From Paludibacteraceae bacterium (GTDB taxonomy: Bacteria; Bacteroidota; Bacteroidia; Bacteroidales; Paludibacteraceae): a stretch of DNA of 15,120 bases. The position numbers and the translations under genes were made by a program. A model generated the notes under the pieces. The model saw nothing but the letters and a program-made list of their open reading frames with translations. It had not been told where the DNA came from and made no database searches. Shown here one piece after another: positions 6,649-13,786 of the stretch. Numbering within the stretch: position 1 is the stretch's first letter; every line of letters begins with the position of its first letter. The stretch is from the NCBI GenBank assembly GCA_947471245.1, contig CANIXM010000011.1:1-15120 (forward strand). The letters run 5' to 3'.

Positions 6649-7893
6649 TCACCCCAAAAACATAGCAGCATGTATAGCCACGATATTCTCTCCGAAATAA
6701 GTAGTCTGTGGGTCATTGGAAAGGACAAAGGCTTTGCGTACAGGTTTGTCCAATATGGCTTCTAGCCCTATTAGGTGCTTTGCGTCAGTTTTCGAAACTT
6801 TGGAAGTCATCTTAATCTCAAATGCCAAATAGTGATCCGAAAACTCCATCAACAGGTCTACCTCTTTGCCGTCGTGCGTACGAAGAAAGAAGAACCGAAC
6901 ATCAATTTGCGAGTTTTTGGCTTGTTTGTACAATTCTGAGATAATGGCACTTTCATATTCATTGCCTGTCATGCCACCTCGTTTGCCAATAACGGCCTGT
7001 AGCACCCCATGGTCTAAGTAGTGATATTTGGGCGTTTTTATCAATCGCTTGTTGTGATTGCGAGACCATGCTTGAAGCTCAATGCCCTGATAGCTAATCT
7101 CAAAATACTTAATATAGCGTTGCACAGTCTTGATATTAATGCCTAGCATATTGCCAATACTTGACGCATTGATCAGATTAGCTGTGTTGATAGCCAAGTA
7201 TTTTTGCAGTTCGATAAATGAATCCAGATCCCTGAACGACGCCAAATCTCTGATGTCTCTTTCCAAATAAGTGCGTACATAGTTTTTCAACCATTCATAC
7301 TTTTCATCCATGGTTTCACCACCGCTTACTGCTGGATAGCCTCCTATTTGCAAGTAATAATCATAGGCTTGGAGCTTCTGAGCCATTCGTTTGTCCAGCA
7401 GAAATGATGGCAAGTAATCTATCTGACTGTTGTTTTGAATCTCTTTGACGTATAAAGATTCTGCGATTTCGTCATCCCAACTTTGGGTTTGCAATTCGGG
7501 GAGTGTCATAGGGAAAATTTCCAAGATGGTGCATCTTCCTGCCAGCGTCTCGCGTACTTTTTCCATCAACAGTAGTTGGCTTGAACCAAGAAGCACATAT
7601 CGGGTGTCTTCCCATTGGTCATAGGTGGCTTTGATGCTTTCAATGATGGATGCTTCTTTTTGAACTTCATCGAGTATGGCTTTGGGATAGAGACTTTTCC
7701 ATTGCTGTGCATTCAAGCTCAGGAAAGTACTGCGAGTTACAGGATCTTCTATGGACAGGTATTCATAGTCCGAAAACAGCTGTTTGACCAAGGTAGTTTT
7801 ACCTGTCTGACGTGCTCCTGTGAGAACTATTATTCTTCCAAAGCGACTTAAGCTTTTCTGCTTTACAATCTTAGACATTAACCTGTTTCTCAT
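6649..7893 (-). CDS. AAA_14/DUF4143 family ATP-binding protein
   Basis: P-loop ATPase with a nuclease-fold C-terminus; the family's cellular role is unsettled, with suggestions ranging from mobile-element to toxin or repair functions. The 414-aa length is usual. Visible are Walker A GARQTGKTT (26-34), Walker B AILDEVQ (72-78), sensor-like LLGSSQ (101-106) and ETLAGR with Arg120. A DUF4143 part begins around RTYLERDIRDL (207-217). A helix-turn-helix-like stretch SSIGNMLGINIKTVQRYIKYFE spans 244-265. A PD-(D/E)XK-like core comprises Glu312, EVDLLME with Asp346, and EIK with Glu359 and Lys361, so the nuclease-like residues look intact. ATG at 7893 or 7878 could both serve. It is a monocistronic gene inside a repeat-rich zone, with palindromic repeats on both sides; the upstream pair looks like an operator. 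Acquired status is inferred. Confidence 0.88.
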   Translation of the reverse strand: MRNRLMSKIVKQKSLSRFGRIIVLTGARQTGKTTLVKQLFSDYEYLSIEDPVTRSTFLSLNAQQWKSLYPKAILDEVQKEASIIESIKATYDQWEDTRYVLLGSSQLLLMEKVRETLAGRCTILEIFPMTLPELQTQSWDDEIAESLYVKEIQNNSQIDYLPSFLLDKRMAQKLQAYDYYLQIGGYPAVSGGETMDEKYEWLKNYVRTYLERDIRDLASFRDLDSFIELQKYLAINTANLINASSIGNMLGINIKTVQRYIKYFEISYQGIELQAWSRNHNKRLIKTPKYHYLDHGVLQAVIGKRGGMTGNEYESAIISELYKQAKNSQIDVRFFFLRTHDGKEVDLLMEFSDHYLAFEIKMTSKVSKTDAKHLIGLEAILDKPVRKAFVLSNDPQTTYFGENIVAIHAAMFLG

Positions 7894-7927
7894 ATTTCCT
7901 GGTTTTATACTTTGGACTTACCGAGTG

Positions 7928-7935
7928 CAAATATA
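7928..7935 (-). promoter_or_regulatory. Candidate -7 element of the AAA_14/DUF4143 gene
   Basis: TATATTTG on the minus strand fits TAnnTTTG exactly, 34 bp before ATG 7893. The -33 region overlaps the first unit of the tandem repeat at 7956-8039, so a protein bound there would meet RNA polymerase. No clean TTTG is present at the -33 distance. Confidence 0.4.
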
Positions 7936-7955
7936 CGAAACAATTTTACAAATTA

Positions 7956-8039
7956 CATAATTTACGCCGAATTATGGAGTTGTATTCCATAATTTACGCC
8001 AAAATGTGGAATTGTATTCCATATTTTACGCCAAATAAC
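7956..8039. repeat. 32-bp tandem repeat (2.6 copies) holding two operator-like palindromes
   Basis: Units begin at 7956, 7988 and 8020, each with CATAATTTACGCC or a one-base variant, so the period is exactly 32 bp. Two palindromes lie inside. At 7972-7992, TTATGGAGT and ATTCCATAA flank TGT with 8 of 9 positions paired. At 8002-8026, AAATGTGGAAT and ATTCCATATTT flank TGT with 10 of 11 paired. Their centres are 32 bp apart, about three helical turns, and 46-78 bp upstream of the candidate -7 element of the ATPase gene. Confidence 0.75.
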
Positions 8040-8189
8040 GCAGATAAATGCATGAGTCTAAGCAAAATATTAGAAAACTGGTAACTTGTTAGTTTCTATT
8101 TGCATTTATAGACTTAACCACAAAAGTTCTGGGTAGCGTTGAAAACTCGAATAAAATGTCAGATAACTATGCAAATTGTAGCGCTGGTT
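8040..8189. other. Intergenic stretch without visible feature
   Basis: I see no gene, promoter pair or strong hairpin in these 150 bases. They connect the operator-like repeat to the REP-like hairpin cluster, within an 876-bp gene-free interval (7894-8769). Confidence 0.4.
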
Positions 8190-8342
8190 ATTTCCCGTAG
8201 GGAAATGATATTAATAGAAATATTGAGGACGTTGGCAGATTCCCCGTAGGGGATAGACTCCTGATTAGCAAACATTAATCCCCTACGGGGAATGAATCAA
8301 GATAATTATTTTCTCTATTAATATATATTCCCTACGGGAAAT
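8190..8342. repeat. Cluster of four REP-like hairpins in nested inverted order
   Basis: Four short palindromes occur: ATTTCCC-GTA-GGGAAAT (8190-8206), TCCCC-GTA-GGGGA (8241-8253), TCCCC-TAC-GGGGA (8279-8291) and TTCCC-TAC-GGGAA (8328-8340). The outer pair uses TTCCC arms, the inner pair TCCCC arms, and the loop switches from GTA to TAC at the centre. Hence the right half mirrors the left half. Flanks also match: TATTAATAG (8209-8217) is mirrored by CTATTAATA (8315-8323). The organisation resembles BIME-like composites of REP sequences; no REP-associated transposase lies in the window. Confidence 0.75.
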
Positions 8343-8530
8343 TAATCACTTATAAAGAGTTATATAGGAGACTAGCAGTAGAGACGCGTGGTTAGACAAA
8401 AATTACTTTTGTGCCTTTAGGGTTAAATGTTTGCGATTTTTTTTTGCTGTAAATCAACTATATACTAGCCCGTTGTCACACCCATGGGTGTAGAGATGAG
8501 AAGCAAAACATGTGCCCTGTAGGTGATTTC

Positions 8531-8561
8531 AGACCTAACAGTTTTCAAAACTGTTAGGTCT
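8531..8561. repeat. Perfect palindrome with 15-bp arms and a single-base centre
   Basis: AGACCTAACAGTTTT (8531-8545) and AAAACTGTTAGGTCT (8547-8561) are exact reverse complements around C8546. It is not followed by a T-tract on either strand and no gene ends nearby, so it is not an ordinary terminator. Similar ACCTAACAG palindromes are, as far as I recall, common dispersed repeats in Bacteroidota genomes. Confidence 0.85.
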
Positions 8562-8593
8562 AGATGTAATAGGTACTCTCCGTATTTTTTACA

Positions 8594-8740
8594 GGCTCCA
8601 CTACCATTCCATTTTATCGTCATGCCAACCAGAGACCGGCTTCTAGCACGACGAAGTTTGGAAACTTCGCCAAACAACCCGCGCTAAAATATATTACACT
8701 CTTCGAAGGGCGCACTCCGTCAGTGTTTACAGGTGGAGCC
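8594..8740. repeat. Repeat block bounded by 8-bp inverted ends, with internal hairpin
   Basis: GGCTCCAC (8594-8601) and GTGGAGCC (8733-8740) are perfect inverted ends 147 bp apart, and TTTACAGG precedes both regions in the same orientation. Inside, CGAAGTTT and AAACTTCG flank GG (8652-8669), a perfect 8-bp hairpin. It may be a small non-autonomous element or two unrelated repeats side by side; no target duplication was found. Confidence 0.4.
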
Positions 8741-8769
8741 GTCTACTCGATTATGCACAGTTTTTCTCA

Positions 8770-9339
8770 TTAGTCATTTGTTTTATTCAATGGTTCTGTC
8801 AAAAAATATCCTTCAAAAAAGCCTTTGTTCACTGAAGCACTATATTTTTCTCCAATCGAGAAAGTTTCGTATTTTCTTCGTCTTACTTTATTTTTTAAAT
8901 TTCCATAATTTGAGTTAAAAACGATATAATAATCAGTTGCTTTTCCGTGTGAAATATTCTTGTCTATGACTACCAACTCAATCTTTTCTACAGTATTGCC
9001 TTTTAACCAATAATTGAGATTCATTCTTAACCCCATTTCTAATAAAAAGCTAAAAAGAATTGACATAATTACAAGTCCAATGATTGAAAATGCTTTCTTA
9101 ACTTTAGATATTGGTAAGTCTATGTCTATTTTGTCAAGTCTTATGAGAATAATGATTGAAACTATGTGGGTAATAGATAATAAAATTATAGCCGTAAAAT
9201 TTACACTAAATCCTTTGTCAAGGTAAATATCGTCTAATGTGAAAAGCCCAATGATTAATAAAGTAACTGCACATAGAAATGGTAGTGTTAAAATAATTCC
9301 TGAAACCTTTTGTCTTCTAGTTGCATTTTTACCTTTCAT
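8770..9339 (-). CDS. Small membrane protein of unknown function
   Basis: I do not recognise this 189-aa protein. A basic start (MKGKNATRRQK) is followed by hydrophobic segments at ~12-34, ~45-67 and ~83-105, then a soluble C-terminal domain of ~80 residues. That domain has alternating hydrophobic strands (VEKIELVVIDKN, TDYYIVFNS, ETFSIGEKYSASV) and ends near NKGFFEGYFLTEP. The positive-inside rule puts the N-terminus in the cytoplasm and the C-terminal domain outside. ATG at 9339 is the first in frame. The coding sequence looks more AT-rich than the neighbouring metabolic genes and it stands alone between repeat blocks, which suggests a recently acquired or fast-evolving gene. The regular hydrophobic pattern and length make it a likely real gene. 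Confidence 0.7.
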   Translation of the reverse strand: MKGKNATRRQKVSGIILTLPFLCAVTLLIIGLFTLDDIYLDKGFSVNFTAIILLSITHIVSIIILIRLDKIDIDLPISKVKKAFSIIGLVIMSILFSFLLEMGLRMNLNYWLKGNTVEKIELVVIDKNISHGKATDYYIVFNSNYGNLKNKVRRRKYETFSIGEKYSASVNKGFFEGYFLTEPLNKTND

Positions 9340-9723
9340 ATTATAAATTCAGTTTTGAGTTGTCGCTTTAAAATTGTGTCTAACATTAATATACCCCTGA
9401 CAAAATCAACCTTTATCATACTAATAACGGTGGATACCGCTGATAATTGTCAGTAGCTATTTTCAACAAAGGTATTAATTTATTTTACAGTTCCTCAAAA
9501 GGGCTACTTGTTTTGTTCCTCGTAGCGTATCTTGTTTAGATGTTCTGCGTATAGCTCCATCCGAAGTCGAGCTAAAAGAGTCTTTCCCGCTGGCTGACAG
9601 AAAAGATTCAGCTTTCCATATTCGAAGCAAATATACTCTTTTTTTAACAGCAAAAGACACAATCTCTTGTGCCTTTTGTGGTTGATTTTGCCATTCCAAT
9701 GATAACCCTTTGGTGGAAAATCA
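9340..9723. other. Intergenic region with a dispersed repeat copy
   Basis: The only long open frame (9699-9475, minus) has low-complexity Ser/Arg-rich composition and no recognisable fold, so I do not accept it as a gene. The region holds the inverted second copy of the CCACAAAAGGCAC repeat at 9656-9689. No promoter pair or terminator hairpin stands out. Confidence 0.45.
9656..9689 (-). repeat. Dispersed ~30-bp repeat, copy 2 (inverted)
   Basis: Read on the minus strand it gives AAAATCAACCACAAAAGGCA, then CAAGAGATTG, matching copy 1 at 6155-6187 with a one-base indel and one substitution in the core. The two copies bracket a ~3.5-kb stretch containing the ATPase, the membrane protein and most repeats of the window. 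Confidence 0.65.
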
Positions 9724-10254
9724 TCAGCTGACTTTCTCCAAAAATTTCCAGCCTTCTTCCCAATGTCCTAGGCCAGACTGGTCGTTGATGTGTCCTGCAG
9801 GACCGATGTTGACAAAGTCGCTTCCCCAGCTTTGTGCAAAGTACTGTGAGCGGTCAAGGCTTGCCCATGGGTCGTTGCTGCTGGCTACTACGATGGATTT
9901 AAAGCCCAGCTGTTCGGTGGGATATTTATCCAGATGAGCAAATTCCAGCAGTCCGTCTCTGCTCTCCAAATCGGCTGGGGCAACCAGCATAGCACCTTTG
10001 ATTTGCTTTTTGTATTTGCTGGCCCATTTGGCTATGGTGGGGCAACCCATGCTATGTCCTACAAGGACTACTGTGGAGGGGTCGTATCCAGAAATAGTTT
10101 TCTCAATATTGTCTGCCCATTCCTCTAGGTTGGGATGGTTCCAGTCACGTTGGTTGATGCGTTTGAAGTTGTTGCCGCCAGTGCGTTCAAATATGGTTTG
10201 CCAGTGGTTTTCGCCTGAGCCATACAAGCCAGGCACGATGAAGTAGTGTGTCAT
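9724..10254 (-). CDS. RBBP9/YdeN-type serine hydrolase (alpha/beta fold)
   Basis: Small cytoplasmic alpha/beta hydrolase; physiological substrate unknown. The 176-aa length is typical for the RBBP9/YdeN family. The start HYFIVPGLYGSGENHWQTIF (3-22) is the family's oxyanion-loop strand and helix, followed by RDWNHPNLEEW (36-46). The nucleophile elbow is VGHSMG with Ser68. The acid is probably Asp128 in ASSNDPW, and the base His155 in GPAGHIN, so the triad is complete. GLGHWEEGW near the end (161-169) is also family-typical. It follows the acyl-CoA synthetase gene after a 139-bp gap, with no clear terminator between them, so co-transcription is possible; a shared role in lipid turnover would be speculation. 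Confidence 0.9.
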   Translation of the reverse strand: MTHYFIVPGLYGSGENHWQTIFERTGGNNFKRINQRDWNHPNLEEWADNIEKTISGYDPSTVVLVGHSMGCPTIAKWASKYKKQIKGAMLVAPADLESRDGLLEFAHLDKYPTEQLGFKSIVVASSNDPWASLDRSQYFAQSWGSDFVNIGPAGHINDQSGLGHWEEGWKFLEKVS

Positions 10255-10393
10255 AACTCAAAGATTGAAAGTGAGTAACCGTTTGTATTTACTTATGCAA
10301 ATATCGGGAATTTCACACCTCATTACAATCCTTTATTGAAGGTATTTTGCATCACCACTTTATGGTATGGAAATAAGGAAGCTTGCCTTTGTC

Positions 10394-12304
10394 CTAGATG
10401 TTTAAAGCATCGAGATTCGCTTTGTTGATGATGTTTTTACCACCAGTAGCATAGAGTGTCTCAAGTCTATCGGCATAGCGTTCCACAACTTTGTTTCTCA
10501 TCACTTTCATGGTGCTGTTTACCAGTCCATTTTGCTCAGTCATAGGTTCGGAAAGTATTGCTATTCCTGCTGGCAACCATCGCTCGGGATACATACCATC
10601 ATATTTGCCACCTTTTTTGAATTGGTTGATATCTTGTTGTATCATTTCCAGTGCCAGATGCTTGCTTTCTTGGGAATTGAGATCAATGTTTGGTTTTTTT
10701 CGCAAGATGTAACGTTTCAAGGCATCTGTATTGGGTACTACCATCGCCACTGTGAATGGGTTTTGATTGTTGTGAAGAATGACTTGGTCTATATGGTTAC
10801 AGTGTTCAACAATCGATTCCTCTATGCCTTCTGGGCTGTATTTTTCTCCATCACTGGATATTAACAGACTTTTAAATCGACCAATGACATAAAGATATTT
10901 GTCCTCGTCCATATATCCCATATCGCCAGTGTGTAGCCATCCTTCCTTGAGAACTTCGTTAGTGGCTTTCTCATTTTTGTAATATCCAGCCATGATGTTT
11001 TCACCTTTAACAATGATTTCGCCCGTTTGACAAAATCCTAGTCCATGACCCTCTGCGTCGCAAATTTTAAAAGAAAGGTTTTTTACCAATGTTCCTGATG
11101 TGCCAAGTTTATGCTTCTTTTTATTGTTGGACGAAATGATGGGAGTAGCTTCAGAAAGTCCATAACCTTGAAACATGGGGATGCCTATGGCGTAATAATA
11201 CCGCTGCAAATCAATATCAAGGTAAGCACCGCCTCCGATGAAAAACTCTAGTTGTCCGCCAAAGTTTTCTCTAATTTTACTGAAAATGATTTTGTCAAAC
11301 CAATCCAAAAGTGGTTTTTGAAGCAATCCTAAAATGGATTCGCCTTTGTTGTGTCCTTCTTTGTTGTAGGCATAGGAAATTTTCAATCCTATTTTATACA
11401 GACGGTAGGCTGTTTTGCCTTGAGCTTTGATAGCCGTGTCAATGTTTTTCTTGAAGCTTTTTGCCAGTGCAGGCACGCTTAAAAGTATGTTGGGTTTAAA
11501 TTCTTTGATGTTGATAGGGATGTTTTTCAATGTTTCTACACTTGTTTTCCCACTTTGAACAGTAGCTACACTGGCACCTGCTGACATAAAGCTGTAAAAA
11601 CCAGCCACATGAGCAAAGCAGTGATCCAATGGTAGAATAATCAATGTGCGGTATGAAGGTGTGATTTTCACCAGTCCCAGTGCTTGTTCCACATTGGCAG
11701 TGTAGTTGCGGTGAGTGAGCATCACCCCTTTGGGATCGGCGGTGGTGCCTGATGTATAACAGATAGTGGCTAAGTCATCAGGTAGAATTTTAGTCGCAGT
11801 GTCTTCCACCAAACCATGGTTGACGCTCAGCACGGCTTGACCCAATTCCAATAATTCTTTCCATGACATTTCTTTGTCCATGTATTCGGTTTGTTCGTCA
11901 AATATGATGACTTTTTCCAACAATGGAAGTTCATTGTAAATGGCTCGTATTTTTTTTAGCTGTCCACCCGACACGAAAATAAATTTGGATTCGGAGTGGT
12001 TTAGCCTGAATGCTAAGTCATTGCTTTCCTCCAGTTTTACTGATAGTGGTACATTTACTGCGCCGGTATGTAAAATGGCAAGCTCACTAATGATCCAAGC
12101 ATTTCTCCCTTCGGATAGAAGGGCAATCTTATCATACTGTTTAACACCTATTTTGATAAGTCCTGCAGTGCCTTGGTGTACTAGTTCCTTGGTGCGCAGA
12201 TAGGTTGTTGATTTATATTCAGTAGTCTCTTTTTCCCACAGAAAAGGGTTGTTGGCATAAAACTTTATGCTGGAATTGAAAAGGTCTATGATGGTAGGTC
12301 TCAT
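10394..12304 (-). CDS. Long-chain acyl-CoA synthetase (AMP-forming)
   Basis: Activates fatty acids to acyl-CoA through an acyl-adenylate; cytoplasmic or membrane-associated. The 636-aa protein has all adenylate-forming motifs. A3 is YTSGTTADPKGVMLTH (183-198) and A5 is GYGLSEATP (380-388). A7 is GWLHTGDMGYMD (455-466), and A8 is GRFKSLLISSDGEKYSPEGI (475-494). A C-terminal STMKVMRNKV carries the likely catalytic Lys. The LLISSDGEKYSPEGIEE form with Gly-Glu-Lys belongs to long-chain (FadD/ACSL) rather than acetyl-CoA synthetases. ATG at 12304 (MRPTIIDLF) is the natural start. Upstream on the minus strand, TTG-N20-TAACTTTA (12382-12352) is one base off the Bacteroidota promoter consensus. A terminator separates it from the preceding lipoprotein gene, so transcription starts here. 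Confidence 0.94.
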   Translation of the reverse strand: MRPTIIDLFNSSIKFYANNPFLWEKETTEYKSTTYLRTKELVHQGTAGLIKIGVKQYDKIALLSEGRNAWIISELAILHTGAVNVPLSVKLEESNDLAFRLNHSESKFIFVSGGQLKKIRAIYNELPLLEKVIIFDEQTEYMDKEMSWKELLELGQAVLSVNHGLVEDTATKILPDDLATICYTSGTTADPKGVMLTHRNYTANVEQALGLVKITPSYRTLIILPLDHCFAHVAGFYSFMSAGASVATVQSGKTSVETLKNIPINIKEFKPNILLSVPALAKSFKKNIDTAIKAQGKTAYRLYKIGLKISYAYNKEGHNKGESILGLLQKPLLDWFDKIIFSKIRENFGGQLEFFIGGGAYLDIDLQRYYYAIGIPMFQGYGLSEATPIISSNNKKKHKLGTSGTLVKNLSFKICDAEGHGLGFCQTGEIIVKGENIMAGYYKNEKATNEVLKEGWLHTGDMGYMDEDKYLYVIGRFKSLLISSDGEKYSPEGIEESIVEHCNHIDQVILHNNQNPFTVAMVVPNTDALKRYILRKKPNIDLNSQESKHLALEMIQQDINQFKKGGKYDGMYPERWLPAGIAILSEPMTEQNGLVNSTMKVMRNKVVERYADRLETLYATGGKNIINKANLDALNI

Positions 12305-12351
12305 TTTTCGGTTAAAATTTAATTTTAAGAAATATGATTTTTAAATGCACG

Positions 12352-12382
12352 TAAAGTTAGTTTAAAATTCAGTGAAATTCAA
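12352..12382 (-). promoter_or_regulatory. Candidate promoter of the acyl-CoA synthetase gene
   Basis: On the minus strand TTG (12382-12380), a 20-bp spacer and TAACTTTA (12359-12352) approximate the -33/-7 pattern of Bacteroidota; the last base of the -7 box is A rather than G. It is 48 bp upstream of the ATG and downstream of a terminator, which fits an independent transcription unit. Confidence 0.4.
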
Positions 12383-12435
12383 TGAAAATGCAGGTTAAAT
12401 TTTTTGTAAACAAAATGCAGTTGTGGAGTTGTAAT

Positions 12436-12481
12436 AATAAAAAAACCAACCCCAAACTTTTCAAGTTCAAGATTGGTTTTT
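12436..12481 (-). terminator. Hairpin terminator after the TPR lipoprotein gene
   Basis: On the minus strand AAAAACCAA (12481-12473) pairs with TTGGTTTTT (12449-12441), a 9-bp stem whose right arm runs into a T-tract ending near 12436. Inside, AACTT and AAGTT (12467-12463 and 12459-12455) can form a smaller hairpin. It lies 25 bp after the lipoprotein stop. The A-tract on the other side would also allow bidirectional function, but no plus-strand gene ends here. Confidence 0.75.
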
Positions 12482-12506
12482 GGTCACCTAAGGTCGTCAA
12501 TGCAGG

Positions 12507-13421
12507 TCACTGCACTTGATTTTTGTATTTATCATTTTTTGGATCCAATCGGATTGCTTCTTGGAATGCCATGGTTGCATCCTTTTGTCGGTTAGAAAGT
12601 GCAAGTATTACCCCATAATTGTAATAGGCTTTAGCTCTGGCAGTGGGCGAAAGTGTATCCAATGTTGTCATTTCGCTTAGCAGATTTGCACTTTGTTCCA
12701 TTTGACCTTGCTTGAGAAGATGAATAGCTGTGTTCAGCTTTTTTAGTTTTCCATCTTTTTCAAATTTCACAGCCACCGTTTCGGTGTATGGAGCTACTGC
12801 ATGCATAAATTGCTGAGTTACTTCCAGAAGGGCTTGGTGATATAGTGCGGATTTGTTGATTGTCAATAATGCCTGACTCGGACTCGTTATCTTTTGAGTT
12901 TTTACACAGTTTATTGTTTTAGAATACAGCACTTTACCAGTTTTACTGTCTGCCATTTTGAAGTTTACACCATAGGTATAATGTCCACTTTTTTCGAATG
13001 TGGTTACCGTGTTCCCTTTCGGGTAGGTAAAGATGTTTTTCTTTTCAACATCCTCCGAATATTCATTCGTGATAATTTTTGCCGACAGTAACACCATATT
13101 ATTCTTTGTCTGCAAGCCAGAGCTAGCATCTGTCTGATATTTCTGCTCTTGCTGCATGTTCAGTGCCGATAAATCTACCACTTCCAATGAGTTGAGCGCA
13201 GCCAGTTTGTTCGTCAGTTCCATGCCCAAATCCAAGGTGTGTTTGGTGTTCGTTTCCCCATTTTGATGCATTACTTCTGTTATTGCAAACTGTTGTTGCT
13301 TTTCCAGCTGACATTCAGGTGTCCGATTTACAGTGATTTGAATTGCATTTGAGCAACTCCACAATTGAATACTATTCGCTACAATAAAAGCTGCTGCTAG
13401 GATAAATTTTATGTTTTTCAT
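12507..13421 (-). CDS. Probable lipoprotein with C-terminal TPR motifs, function unknown
   Basis: I do not recognise a characterised relative; the layout recalls Bacteroidota DUF6340-like or CsgG-like envelope proteins, but this is a guess. The 304-aa chain begins MKNIKFILAAAFIVANSIQL, then WSCS. The Cys at 23 is a plausible lipidation site, although Trp at -2 makes the lipobox unusual. The middle (~30-210) is a mixed alpha/beta region with a helix of GMELTNKLAAL type and strands VVLLSAKIIT-like and YTYGVNFKMADSKTGKVLYS. Residues ~228-304 form one weak and one good TPR, the second being AKAYYNYGVILALSNRQKDATMAFQEAIRLDP. It would act in the periplasm or on the envelope as a protein-binding scaffold. 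A terminator follows, so it may be monocistronic. The carbonic anhydrase relic lies 95 bp upstream. Confidence 0.8.
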   Translation of the reverse strand: MKNIKFILAAAFIVANSIQLWSCSNAIQITVNRTPECQLEKQQQFAITEVMHQNGETNTKHTLDLGMELTNKLAALNSLEVVDLSALNMQQEQKYQTDASSGLQTKNNMVLLSAKIITNEYSEDVEKKNIFTYPKGNTVTTFEKSGHYTYGVNFKMADSKTGKVLYSKTINCVKTQKITSPSQALLTINKSALYHQALLEVTQQFMHAVAPYTETVAVKFEKDGKLKKLNTAIHLLKQGQMEQSANLLSEMTTLDTLSPTARAKAYYNYGVILALSNRQKDATMAFQEAIRLDPKNDKYKNQVQ

Positions 13422-13516
13422 AATTGTCGTTCTTTAGAGTTAATAAATTGTTTAGCTGCATAAAAATTCATTCCTCTATCTTAGACCTCCATATTATGTT
13501 TTTGATTTGTTATTTG

Positions 13517-13756
13517 TCAAAAAAAGCTCACAATTCCTGTTGTCAGATCGTGATATCCTCCCACAATTTTAACCTTCCCCTCTTGTTCTAGTTGAGCCAC
13601 TATTTCACTTTCTGTTCGGATGCGTTGAATGGTGACCTGTATGTTTTCTTTGGCTACTTTGTTGACAAACGAAAAGTTTTCCCCAGTTCTATTTCCAGTT
13701 TCGGTTTTTTCATTCAATATTGCTGGCTTTACTTTTTCTAACAAGGATGATAGATT
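13517..13756 (-). pseudogene. C-terminal relic of a beta-carbonic anhydrase
   Basis: From 13756 the minus-strand frame reads NLSSLLEKVKPAI, later FVNKVAKENIQVTIQRIRTE and ends EIVAQLEQEGKVKIVGGYHD, LTTGIVSFF. This matches the last ~80 residues of beta-carbonic anhydrases (GNLTxLLxKIxPAI ... VAxxNVxxTIxxIRxxSPI ... LVxxGKLKIVGAxYDxxTGxVxFF). The preceding ~130 residues, which hold the zinc ligands Cys-Asp-His-Cys, are gone. An in-frame stop lies just before the homology (13765-13763), and only 30 bp separate its start from the sbtA-like stop. There is no ATG at its beginning; TTG at 13744 is the only possible start. It cannot be catalytic. The downstream end is intact up to the stop, which points to a deletion that removed the 5' two thirds. 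Confidence 0.75.
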
Positions 13757-13786
13757 GTACGCCTATCGAAGTTGCATGATTTAAAT

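Larger units (their letters stand above)
8343..8769. other. Gene-free repeat graveyard
   Basis: No credible gene lies here. The one open frame (8677-8465, minus) runs straight through a perfect palindrome and a second hairpin, so its sequence is dictated by repeats. GTAGAGACG at 8378-8386 echoes 6331-6339. Two other repeats (8531-8561 and 8594-8740) are listed separately. Confidence 0.5.

Noticed and set aside
8465..8677. Minus-strand open frame of 70 codons
   Set aside because: It reads through the 15-bp-arm palindrome and the second hairpin, so its residues are set by repeat DNA, and it matches no recognisable fold.
9378..9386. Possible integron attC-like core (GTCTAAC)
   Set aside because: No matching GTTRRRY partner or paired L boxes were found nearby, and no integrase is present.
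6149..9690. Composite transposon
   Set aside because: The bracketing repeats are only ~30 bp, no transposase or recombinase is encoded inside, and no target-site duplication was seen.
9475..9699. Minus-strand open frame of 74 codons, Ser/Arg-rich
   Set aside because: It includes the dispersed repeat copy at its start, has no recognisable domain and no promoter; more likely decayed or repeat DNA.
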